Source of the DNA: Carettochelys insculpta
Lineage: Eukaryota > Chordata > Testudines > Carettochelyidae
Assembly: GCF_033958435.1 (NCBI RefSeq)
Contig: NC_134145.1
Coordinates: forward strand, 37,599,501 to 37,663,500
Direction: 5' to 3'
DNA: 64,000 bases
A model generated the notes under the pieces. The model had not been told where the DNA came from. It did no database searches and was given only the letters and a program-made list of their open reading frames with translations. Positions 23,054-31,747 of this stretch are shown here, in pieces; within the stretch, counting starts at the first letter, position 1; every line of letters starts with the position of its first letter. The position numbers and the translations under genes were made by a program.

Positions 23054-23640
23054 ATGGAGGACATAGTGAAGGCCCTCATACAGGCTACTGCTGCCGAGCA
23101 AGAAGCCACCCAGGCTTATGCAGCCATGCAGCAGGAGTTCTTGCAGCTGCAGCAAGAAACTAACCAGCTGTTGATAAGCCAGGCTGCCGAGGACCAAGCG
23201 ACCCTAGAAGAGGTGGTGCTACAGCTGAAACCCCCGACTGACCGAGTACACTGCTTAGATGGGACCCGACCCCAGTGGACTGGTAACTTCCTCCAGAAAA
23301 TGACAGGAGAAGATGATGTGGAGGCTTACCTCTTGGCCTTTGAGAGGACAGCCACACAGGAAGATTGGCCCCAAGACCAGTGGGCCAGCATCCTGTCACT
23401 CCTCCTGTGTGGGGAGGCCCAGAAGACCTACTTCAATATGCCTGAGGAGGCAGCTGCCGAATACACCCGGTTAAAGACCGAAATCCTGGCCGGATCTGGG
23501 GTGAACGCTGCTGTTAGAGCCCAGAGGTTTCATGAGTTGAGGTACCAAGAGGGGAAGACCCCGAGGTCCCAACTGTTTGACCTAATCCACCTGGCTTGAA
23601 GGTGGCTACAACCCGAGCCCAACATGCCAGATGAAGAAAA
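23054..23640 (+). pseudogene. Gypsy (Gmr1-like) Gag with SCAN-like capsid domain
   Basis: ATG 23054 opens a 181-codon frame to a TGA at 23597-23599; the same frame continues RWLQPEPNMPDEE to about 23638, so the TGA is an in-frame stop (CGA to TGA fits CpG decay). The first 50 residues are Gln/Ala-rich and probably helical. Residues about 90-185 ([40 protein letters not shown]) match the layout of the Gmr1-like capsid from which the vertebrate SCAN dimerisation domain derives. Nucleocapsid knuckles, protease, reverse transcriptase, integrase and 3' LTR are all absent. The ATG is 114 bp after the LTR, as expected for gag. The copy is a dead 5' fragment. Confidence 0.75.
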
Positions 23641-23839
23641 TTGCATTATTTATTCATTTTTGTTCATGGTAATTTAACAACGACATTGATGTTTGGTGAC
23701 TAATGAAAACCAGATATGAACAAGTCATTTGTAAAGGCTGCTAAATTAGAAGTAAGAATTGTGAGTGTAGGCACTGCTGATAATTAGGGGTAAGATATTG
23801 ATCTCTGTTCACAAGGTGGAAGGGTAAAAAAGTGGCAGA

Positions 23840-24180
23840 GATGAGATAGCTGTTGATATGATCAAAACTGTTGGAGATAACTTGAGTAAAGTGGCTTCAC
23901 AGATACCAATGTGTTTGCTTGGACAAGTGGGGGTACCTGATAACTGGAGGACTGGACTGAATGAAATCCAAGGTAATACAGGAGGTACAATATGGCTTCA
24001 GAAGGGGAAGGAATGCCATAGATACAATATATGCACTGAGATAGACATTTGAAATAATGATGAATTTACATTTTATTGATCTTGAGAAAGCATATGACTT
24101 GGTTTCACTGGAGTTGGTGTGTGGGGTTTTGAGATGGGAGGGCAGAGAACTTCAAGAAGTGATACTCTTCTGAAAACTAA
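23840..24180 (+). pseudogene. RTE-like LINE reverse transcriptase relic
   Basis: A broken plus-strand frame contains VPDNWRTG (the 'P-W' block before the RT fingers) and then, after a frameshift, QYGFRRGRNAIDTIYALR and, past one stop, HFIDLEKAYDLVS. The FIDLEKAYD block is RT motif A with the first catalytic Asp, and QYGF..GR..ID is the preceding motif of RTE-clade LINEs. Motifs B and C (YADD) are not found afterwards. This is a short decayed fragment of a LINE different from CR1. Confidence 0.6.
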
Positions 24181-24691
24181 GGTGGTAATAATACACAGGC
24201 TTTCAAATGCAGATTCCATTTAGCTGTATTCTGATAATGAAGTTAATTAATAAAAGAATGAAGACTCTGGAATCATACAGAAACATTATGTAAGTTTCAG
24301 AGAGGTAGCCATGTTAGTCTGTAGCTTCGAGAACAACAAGAAGTCTTGTGGCACCTTATAGACTAGCTGATATTTTGGAGCATGAGCTTTTGTGGGCAAA
24401 AACCCGCTTCATCAGATGCATGAGTTGGGGGAGGGGTGGTTTCAGAGGGGTATTTAAAGAGTGGGGTTCCAGTAAAAGGAAGGGCCAGAGCTGACAAGGT
24501 CTATTCAGCAAGATGGAAATGGCCCAGTATCAACAGTACTTATCAAAGGAGGAAAAAACAAGTCAGATCAGGCAGGGGGATGCGAGCCTTTGTCAGCGTC
24601 TAATGGGGAGGTATTAACACCCAGAGCAGAGAAGCTGCCTTTGTAAACTACGAGCCACTCCCAGTCTCTGTTTAATCCATGGTTAATGGAG

Positions 24692-25335
24692 TCAAATTTG
24701 CAGCTCAGAGATTTCTCTCTCCATTTGATTTTTGAAATTTCTTTGTTTCAGGACAGCCACCCTTAAATCTGCTACTGAGTGTCCAGGGAGATTGAAATGT
24801 TCCCCCACAGGCTTCTGTACATTACCGTTCCTGATGTCTGATTTATGTCCATTTATTCTTTTATGGAGAGACTGTCCAGTTTGGCCAATGTAAATAGCAG
24901 TGGGGCATTGCTGGCACATGATGGCACATACTATATTAGTAGATGTGCAGGTAAAGAAGCCCCGATGATATAGTTGATTTTAGGTCCTGTGATGATGTCA
25001 CTGGTGTAGCTATGTGAGCAGAGTTGGCAGTGAGGACTGTTGCAGGGGCTGGTTCCAGGCCTAGAATCACTGGTTTGTGATTTGTAGGGGCTGGTGAGGA
25101 TTTGGTTAAGGCTGGCGGGCTGTCTGCAGGCGAGGACAGACCTGCCTCCCAAGGTCTGTGAGAGTGAAAGATCGTTGCTCAGGATGGGTTGCAGATCACT
25201 GATGATGCATTGGAGAGGCCTTAGGTGGGGGCTGGATGTGATGGTCAGTGGTGTTCTCTTGTTTTTCCTGCGGGGCCTGTCTTGTAGCAGGTGGCTTCTG
25301 GGTACCCGTCTGGCTCTGTCAATCTGTTTCCTCAT
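24692..25335 (-). pseudogene. Penelope-like linker and GIY-YIG domain (PLE2)
   Basis: The linker frame (25335-24931) carries SPCNSPHCQLCSH, the Cys-rich element before the nuclease. The nuclease frame (24919-24692) has MCQQCPTAIYIGQTGQSL, KRINGHKSDIRNGN and VGEHFNLPGH, giving the YIG motif, conserved Arg and His, and catalytic Glu. The two frames differ, so at least one frameshift separates them, near 24925, which removes the usual link between Cys motif and nuclease. A stop follows SELQI at about 24692, earlier than in PLE1. Confidence 0.8.
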
Positions 25336-25500
25336 TTCCTTAGGTGGATATTTTAGTTTGAGGAAGGCTTGGTAAAGGTCTTGTAGATGTTTGTCTCTGT
25401 CTGATGGATCAGAGCAAATACGGTTGTACCTCAGTGCCCAGCTGTAAACAATGGATCATGTAGTATGCCCTGGATGGAAGCTGGAAGCGTGTAGATAAGC

Positions 25501-25826
25501 TTAGCGGTCTGTGGGTTTTCGGTACAGGGTGGTATTTATGTGACCGTCGCTTATCTGCACAGTAGTGTCCAGGAAGTGAATTTCTTGTGTGGACTGGTGC
25601 AGGCTAAGGTTGATGGTGGGGTGGAAACTGTTGAAATCATGGTGGAACGCCTCAAGAGCCTCCTTCCCATGGGTCCAGATGATGAAAATGTCATCAGTGT
25701 AGCGCAGGTAGAGGAGGGGCTCTAGGGGACAAGAACTGAGAAAGCGCTGTTCCAGGTCAGCCATAAAAATGTTGGCATACTGTGGGGCCATGTGGGTGCT
25801 CATAGTAGTGCCACTGATTTGAAGGT
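25501..25826 (-). pseudogene. Penelope-like reverse transcriptase, C-terminal part (PLE2)
   Basis: The frame reads YLQISGTTMSTHMAPQYAN, then LEPLLYLRYTDDIFIIWTHG, HHDFNSFHPTINLSL and IHFLDTTVQI. YTDD is the catalytic motif C (usually Y-x-DD, here with Thr), and MAPQYAN is the preceding palm block. In Penelope-like elements this RT is related to telomerase and copies the RNA at a nick made by the GIY-YIG domain. The fingers and motif A are missing at the 5' truncation. Confidence 0.85.
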
Positions 25827-26100
25827 ATAATTATGTAAGCTGTTTTCACAGTCTGGCCCTTTTGGCTGACAGCCAAGAGGAATTGGTAAATATGGAGTTG
25901 GAGTGGCATCTGTGTTTGAAGACCTTAGTTTTAAGGTAAATACAAAGACAACTGAAAATATGCAAAGAGGGAAGGTGGAAAAGGAATTATTGATGGAAGT
26001 GTCAGTGACTTCTGAAGTGCACAAATTCTTTCTTCTAATTCAATTTCTCTCCTTAGTGTCATCAGACAGAAATCTGGAGAACTGAAAAGAATGAGTTCAC
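25827..26100. other. Unassigned spacer
   Basis: The sequence between PLE2 and the next mobile element shows no recognised feature. Confidence 0.3.
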
Positions 26101-26660
26101 ACACAAAAGCAGATTGAAAAGTGAGCTGCTCTGTCAACAGAGAGGTAGCCGTGTTAGTCTGTATCTTCAAAAACAACAAGAAGTCCTGTGGTACCTTACA
26201 GACTAATGGATATTTTGGAACATAAGCTTTCGTGGGCAGACCCGCTTCATCAGATGACTCATGCATCTGGCAAAGCAGGTCTTTGCCCGCGAAAGCTTAT
26301 GCTCCAAAATACCTGTTAGTCTTCTTGTTGTTTCTGTGAGCAGAGTGGCCAGACTGCCTGGCCCTCTCTCAACAGAATGTCTGATTGTAAGCACAGCAGA
26401 CAGGACTGCCCGGTGACCCAGATGTCCTATCTGTCAACAGAGAGGCCCCCCCAGAGAGTATCCACACAGTTTTTTTTGTCAACAGATTCTGTCAAGAAAG
26501 GCATTGTGCCTCATGGACGAGAAGCAGAAGGCTGTCAACAAAAGCGCTGAGTTCTGTTTATGGTATGGCGACAGAACATATTTTTAGTGTGGATGTTCCA
26601 CAGATCTTTGTCAACGAAATGCCTGTTTTGTCGAAAAAAGCCCTCTAGTGGAGGCATAGC
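26101..26660. mobile_element. GTCGACAGA-family MITE interrupted by a Penelope tail
   Basis: The pieces GTGAGCTGCTCTGTCAACAG (before 26141) and GAGCAGAGTGGCCAGACTGCC (after 26333) join to match the middle of the copy at 16054-16434. Downstream motifs CTGTCAACAGAGAGGCC and TTTTGTCAACAGATTCTGTC confirm the family. The right end is at about 26660 (CTCTAGTGGAGGCATAGC). The left third is missing. The Penelope-derived inverted pair is therefore the younger insertion. Confidence 0.6.
26141..26333. repeat. Inverted pair of Penelope-like terminal repeats
   Basis: 26141-26262 is the family tail in reverse (AGAGGTAGCCGTGTTAGTCT ... CCCGCTTCATCAGATG). 26263-26333 is the same tail forward (CATCTGGCAAAGCAGG ... 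CGAAAGCTTATGCTCC ... CTTCTTGTTGTTTC). The two arms are inverted copies and could fold into a hairpin. No coding sequence lies between them. Confidence 0.75.
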
Positions 26661-26825
26661 AATTGACTGTAAAATTTATCACCATGCAGCATACCCAACA
26701 AAAGGACTTTTGTTATTCATTACTGAATGCTATCCACTACACATAGCCCTTGTGCATCACACATGCTCATGAATCTGTAGAATCCAGAATCCTTGGTTAT
26801 ATATTATATTTGCTCAAAATGAGAG

Positions 26826-26828
<3 letters not shown>

Positions 26829-26866
<38 letters not shown>
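26829..26866. repeat. (AT)n microsatellite
   Basis: About 18 uninterrupted AT dinucleotides. Flanks are AT-rich. Confidence 0.95.
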
Positions 26867-26869
<3 letters not shown>

Positions 26870-27659
26870 ACAATATAATAATATTTATATTTTACATATT
26901 ACACATAAATACAGCATCTTAAATATAGTCTTCTGTTTGCATAGCTAACAACGACTTCTGATGGTAGTAGGTTTGTTATAGACACTAAGCCAATAGGAGT
27001 ACTTGGTTACAGGCAGTTCACAGAAGGTCTTGCACCTGGACAGGTTTTGAGGAACAAGGTTTGAAGATCTATAGAAAGATTATGGTTCCACCTTCATTTG
27101 CAAAGTGTGAAGATAAATACAGTGTCAGTTAAGTGTTTATATATTATAGCATGGTGTCTGTAGCGCCATAATTAAGCTTGAGTTGAGTTTTGAATTTAAA
27201 GCAGGGATTCACCTTTGTTATTTATGAAGAATACGTTGTAATCTCCCTAACTTTATGGTACTTACTCATTGAATACAGATTAGATTTTTCCGATAATTTA
27301 CAAGTAAATGGGTTAGTGTTAAAATTTAATTTTGAAAGAGATCCTTGAACAAATGCAGTACTCAGATATTTTTGTCCTGAAAAATCTTAACAGAATAATA
27401 CAGATTCATCAAACTTTCCATTACTGTTCAAACTCATTGAACTCTCATGCGTAGGCTGTGCTTCAGGAAATTAAGTTATAATTAAGCTAAAATAATTAAT
27501 GATTGTTATGATTAACAGCTCATTTATTCCACTTGAATACATCAGTGGGCTATTATAATGTCAGAGATAACTCAGTGAATATTCACCCTTCTTCTACAGC
27601 TAATTTGCTATAAGTTTGTTGACACTAATGAGTCAGTGGTATGAAGGAGACTGGACACT
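26867..27659. other. Unassigned AT-rich DNA
   Basis: No gene or named repeat is seen between the AT microsatellite and the CR1 3' end. Confidence 0.35.
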
Positions 27660-28481
27660 TGTCCACAACTGAACCGGGGGATCAGTCTTGGGTCTGGTTC
27701 TGTTCAATATCTTCATCAATGATTTTGATAAAAGTTTGCAGATTATATTATTCTGGGGTGGGTTAAAATGATTTTGGAAGATGCGATTTAAATTGAAAAT
27801 GAACTGAACAAACTGGGGAAATGGTCTGAAGTAGATAGGATGAAGTTCAATAAGGACAAATGCAAAGTACTCCACTTAGGAAGGAACAAACAATTGCACA
27901 CATACAAAAGGGGAAATGGCTGACGCGGAAGGAGTATTGAAGAAATGGATCTGGCATTCATACTGGATCACAAGCAGGAGTGTTGTAAGCAAAATATGAG
28001 AAGTAATTCTTCCACTGTACTCTGCTGATAAAATCTCACTTGGAGTAGTGTGTCCAGTTCTGGACATGACATTTCAGGGAAAATGTCGACAAATGGGAGA
28101 TCAATAAAAGGTTTGTTTAATCTGGAGAAGAGCAGTCTGAAGGAGGACGTGTCAACAATTTTCAAGTACCTAAAAGGTGTTTACAAGGAAGAGAGAGAAA
28201 ATTATTCTCCTTAACCTCTGAGGATAGGACAAGAAACAATGGTTTTAAATTGCAGCAAGAGAAATTTAGGCTGGTTATGAGAGAAAACTTCCTAACTGTC
28301 AAGGTAGTGAAGCACTGGAATAAATTACCTGGGGAAGTTGTGGAATCTCCACCATCGGAGCAGGTTAGACAAACACCTGTCAGGGATCATCTAGTTCATA
28401 CGTAGTCCTGCTTTGAGTACAGGGGCCTGGACCAAAAGACCTCTTGAGGTACCTTCCTGTCCTACACTTCTGTGACTCTAT
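27660..28481 (+). repeat. CR1 LINE 3' end, sense
   Basis: Sense CR1 sequence is recognised from GATCAGTCTTGGGTCTGGTT, AATATCTTCATCAATGATTT (the end of the RT region), GTACTCCACTTAGGAAGGAA, CAGTTCTGGACATGACATTT and the 3' end CTCTTGAGGTACCTTCCTGTCCTACACTTCTGTGACTCTATG. It is 5'-truncated, contains small deletions, and shows stops in all frames. Confidence 0.8.
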
Positions 28482-29546
28482 GTGCCAAGAGTTCTCTTGG
28501 TAACTTGTCCTGGGCTGGTGCTGTAGGAAGGTGGTTTGATTGTACAGGTGTGACTGTGATTTTACATGCTTTAAACATAGCTAAACTGGAGAGGATTCTA
28601 GGAGCAGAACATCTCTGAGCAGCAGTGTGGTAAAGGTGGCTTGATATATCACCATGACCAGGACTGTGAACTGGTTTGTGTGTACAATCAATATTGGACT
28701 TAGTGGTCAGTAAATATGGGTCTATGAGACAGTAAATGTCAGTTAAGGCACGTTCCAGTGTGGAGTACCACACTGACTGGGTCACCACAGCCTAGCACAA
28801 GAAGTCACACAAAAACCAAAGTGCATGAATGATGTGTAAATGAGAGTGGGATACCTCCCTTTTTAGTCCCTTTCCAAAATACTAATCAGGTCAGAATTAC
28901 CATACACACCCACTGGACAGGACTTTAAGATGTGGTGCCATTGAGAAGATAGCAGAAAATAGCAGTAATACCAGCAAAATCAGTTACAGGTTGTTGGTAG
29001 TGACAATAAGAATTAAGTCATGCCCTTCAAGATGCCCCACTGTGTGACTAAATAAGAGGGTTTCTGAGGCAACCTAGGCCTTTCTCCACTGGAAAAATCC
29101 AGACCCAGATGAGCTGAAAAGGAGTAGTCTATAGTTCGGTAAACACCTTCCCTTGTCCACCAGACATGTCTTCTGTGGGGTTGGCATGGGTACTGTCTGT
29201 GTATGTCTGTGAAAGAAAGGCTCATTTAAGGGAACATCTAGTTTCTGATGAATTGCTTTGTCCAATATAGAAGCTGTGTGCTTCATATAACTCTTTTCCA
29301 GCTCATTAAACTGGCCTGGGAGGCTTGGATTAAATTCTCTGATCTGACCTTGACACTGACAGTAAACAGTAATCATTTCTGCCGGGGGCCAGTACAGATC
29401 CATCGCAGACAAAGCGGGTGGGAAAGGGGACCAGGATGAGCCCATCGACTCCCAACTTGTCTAATAGCTTGCTTATCCCCAGCTCTTTTAAAAATACTAT
29501 TGCACGGGCATTGTTGGTTGTAAGACTCCACCACTGCTTGGTATCA
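28482..29546. other. Unassigned intergenic DNA
   Basis: About 1 kb with no recognised gene or repeat. A 123-codon minus-strand frame (29074-29445) lacks any domain I know. Confidence 0.3.
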
Positions 29547-29724
29547 CAGGGCTGCGTCTACACTACAAAATAACTTCAAAGTTAACTTTGAAGGAAGGAG
29601 CTACTTTGAAGTAGCCTTCAGAACGTCTACACGTACTTTGCCTTACTTCAAAGTTAACTTTGAAGCAAGGGAGGCTAACTTTGAAGTCCCTGCTTCATTC
29701 CCAAGAATGGAGTAGTGCCTTACT

Positions 29725-30012
29725 TTGAAGTTTAACCTGTCACCGGCCATCTGCCTCACACTGGCCCAGTGGCTGATGGCAGAGGCAGGCACACCTGGCC
29801 CAGCCCCATTGCCCCCCTGCACACCCTGTGGAGACCGAGCCCAGAGCACGCCCACCCCAGCCATACTTCCCCATGGTCCCAGCCCCTCAGGGGGCCCCAG
29901 AATTGGGGTGGTAGGGGCAGCCATGACTGATGTGACTCCTAGCCCCCCACACCCTGGGCTACTGAGCTGTCCCCCATTACAGTCCCCCTCCCAATTCAGT
30001 CCCCCCACCTAA
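29725..30012 (+). pseudogene. Possible remnant of the second Harbinger gene
   Basis: A Pro-rich plus-strand frame of 95 codons (FNLSPAICLTLAQWLMAEAG at its start) lies convergent to the transposase, where PIF/Harbinger elements usually carry a Myb/SANT-like DNA-binding protein gene. A poly(A) signal AATAAA follows at 30107. No Myb/SANT motif can be seen in what is left, so the assignment rests only on position and orientation. It could equally be non-coding GC-rich sequence. Confidence 0.25.
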
Positions 30013-30106
30013 CCCCAGCCTCCCTCCTGTGAACCCTTCCCCACATGCACTGTAAATAGTTTCACACGTTGTTCTCTTTTGTTGTACAATTATATTTATT
30101 CACCAA

Positions 30107-30119
30107 AATAAAGTTTATT
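30107..30119. promoter_or_regulatory. Back-to-back poly(A) signals
   Basis: AATAAAGTTTATT reads AATAAA on the plus strand (30107-30112) and AATAAA on the minus strand (30119-30114). It lies between the end of the minus-strand transposase relic and the plus-strand remnant, so it could serve convergent transcripts in both directions. Confidence 0.5.
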
Positions 30120-30304
30120 GTTCCCACCCTAACTCCATTTCTCTGGTGCGTGGTGGGAGGGGGTACGTTCTGTGGGGAAGCATGAAGGGTGAGCGATTGC
30201 GGGGGGGGGCCCATGTTGCAGAGTGTGGCTGGGAAGGTCAGGGCAGGCCCTGTGTGAAGGCCTGGCACAAGGCTTCCTGGACCCTGACCCCATCTCTCTG
30301 GGCC

Positions 30305-31480
30305 TCATGGCACAGGGCAACAGGTGGCTGTTGATACCCGGCCCCTGGGTCTGTGGCCCAGCCCTGGATAAAGGTCTTCCACCCACCCTCCACAAGGCTG
30401 TGGAGAGCACAGTAGGCAGCAATGACCCAGGGGACATCCAGCCTGGTGAGGAGACGGAAACCTCCCCTTCAGCCTCCCAAAAGCCCACTCTACTGTGCCC
30501 CTGGCATGGTTGAGGTGACCATTAAAGGTATCCAGCTGGCATGGTACAACCAGTATAGGGCCACGGGTGCAGTGGGTACGTGGCATTGGCCACACTGCAG
30601 GGGGGCATCATGATGTCCCCAAGCAGAAGCTCTCGTGCTGGGACATACGTGCTCTCCTGCCTCTGGTGTCCCAGCTATGAATTCCAGAACACCCAGTTGC
30701 TGTGGGCCCTGCCCAGCCACCCCACACACATGCACATGTCCAGGAAATGTCCCCTCACATCCATCAGGGCCTGGAATACCACAGACTGGTACCCTTTCCT
30801 GTTGATGGAGGCACCCCTGCTGTGGTCCGGAGCCTGGATTGCCATGTGTGTGTCCCATCCAGGGCTCTGAAACAATTGGGGAAGCCCAGGTCAGCAAACC
30901 CCATGAGGGCAGCATCTAGGTCCCCCAGGACCGCGTCACAGGAACACCATGTTGATGGCACCGACAACCTGCAGGGGCAGAGAAGGAGGAGGAGGAGGTA
31001 GAAGACAAGCCCCTGACCCCTCCCCATGATGGGTCCGTTGGGCAGGGCAGAATTACTTCTATCAGCACTGCTCTGATGGTGGCCTTGCTGCCGCCGAACT
31101 GGTGGCCAATGGACTCCGCAGCATGATGGTCACCCTCTTCCGCATAGAGAGGGCTGGTGGCATCCAGGTGTCCTGATGCTGGAAGACTGGGGCAAGCCAG
31201 TGGCAGAGGTTCTCAAATGCCTCATCCGAAAGTGCCGCAGCCACCGCTCGTCATCCCAAGCCTGCAGCACCAGCTGGTCCACCACTAGGAGTTGATGGTG
31301 AAGGCCCACTGGTGCTGGATCGGGGGTCAAGGGGAGGGACAGCAGTGCTGTGGGTGGGTCCCATGCAGGCAATCCGGCCACGCCACTGGAACAGCAGGGC
31401 GCCCAGCATGGCCAGCAGGCTGGTCAGGGTGCAATGGACATCGTCCTTGGGGTGGGTAGGAGTGGGCATAGTGTGCAGCT
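30305..31480 (-). pseudogene. Harbinger transposase pseudogene, copy 1
   Basis: Reading on the minus strand, fragments in shifting frames give an N-terminal helical region (FENLCHWLAPVFQHQDTWMP), then GFPNCFRALDGTH with the first catalytic Asp, INRKGYQSVVFQALMD, and VEWAFGRLKGRF with the catalytic Glu. The second catalytic block reads SVANATYP where copy 2 has VGDAAYP, so the Asp has become Asn. Several frameshifts and stops are present. A candidate intron at 30969-31056 separates the two coding parts. The enzyme family excises and inserts Harbinger DNA with 3-bp target duplication; this copy cannot encode it. Confidence 0.75.
30969..31056 (-). other. Candidate spliceosomal intron in Harbinger transposase, copy 1
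   Basis: On the minus strand the donor GAA|GTAATT is followed by a C/T-rich run and the acceptor CTGCCCCTGCAG|GTTGTC. Removing 88 bp joins V-L-I-E to V-V-G-A-I-N in phase 0. The intron sits at exactly the same codon as the candidate intron in copy 2 (44279-44421). Confidence 0.65.
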
Positions 31481-31747
31481 CTTCTCCTTAGCACGTGTGC
31501 TGCTGCTGTCCACATCCTGGCAGCCTTGAGCATGTGCGGGGATGGGGTGGTGGGAGGGGCCCTTTAAGGGGTCAGCTGGCTGCGAGCCCAGAAGGGCTTA
31601 TCCGGCCATGCAACCCCATGCCTGCATCATTCCTGGCCCCTTACTTCAAAGCAGGGGCTATTTGTGTGTAGATGTTTTACTTCAAAGGTGGCGGGGGGGC
31701 TACTTCAAAGTAAGGCAAAGTGCTTCTCTACTTTGAAGTTGCTTACT

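Larger units (their letters stand above)
24297..25826 (-). mobile_element. Penelope-like element (PLE2), 5'-truncated
   Basis: On the minus strand the order is reverse transcriptase C-terminal half, linker, GIY-YIG domain and a 3' tail ending at about 24297 (CTACAGACTAACATGGCTACCTCTCTG when read on the minus strand). The tail holds the family's CATCTGATGAAGCGGG...CAAAAGCTCATGCTCCAAAAT block. The 5' side stops at about 25826 inside the RT, abutting unrelated sequence. Confidence 0.85.
29550..31747 (-). mobile_element. PIF/Harbinger DNA transposon, copy 1 (degraded)
   Basis: The left terminus is GGCTGCGTCTACACTACAAA, preceded by CAG, followed by paired ACTTCAAAGTTAACTTTGAAG blocks. The right side ends with similar TACTTCAAAGTAAGGC and TACTTTGAAGTTG motifs but lacks the final GTAGACGTAGCC, so it is truncated. 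A transposase relic lies on the minus strand. CpG has largely become TpG/CpA (CTTTGAAG for the family's CTTCGAAG), indicating age. The GC-rich left part (about 29730-30060) may be the remnant of the second Harbinger gene on the plus strand. Confidence 0.75.

Noticed and set aside
30305..30915. Separate host genes in the GC-rich block on both strands
   Set aside because: The frames fit pieces of a decayed Harbinger transposase in shifting phases and its antisense. No independent gene is supported.
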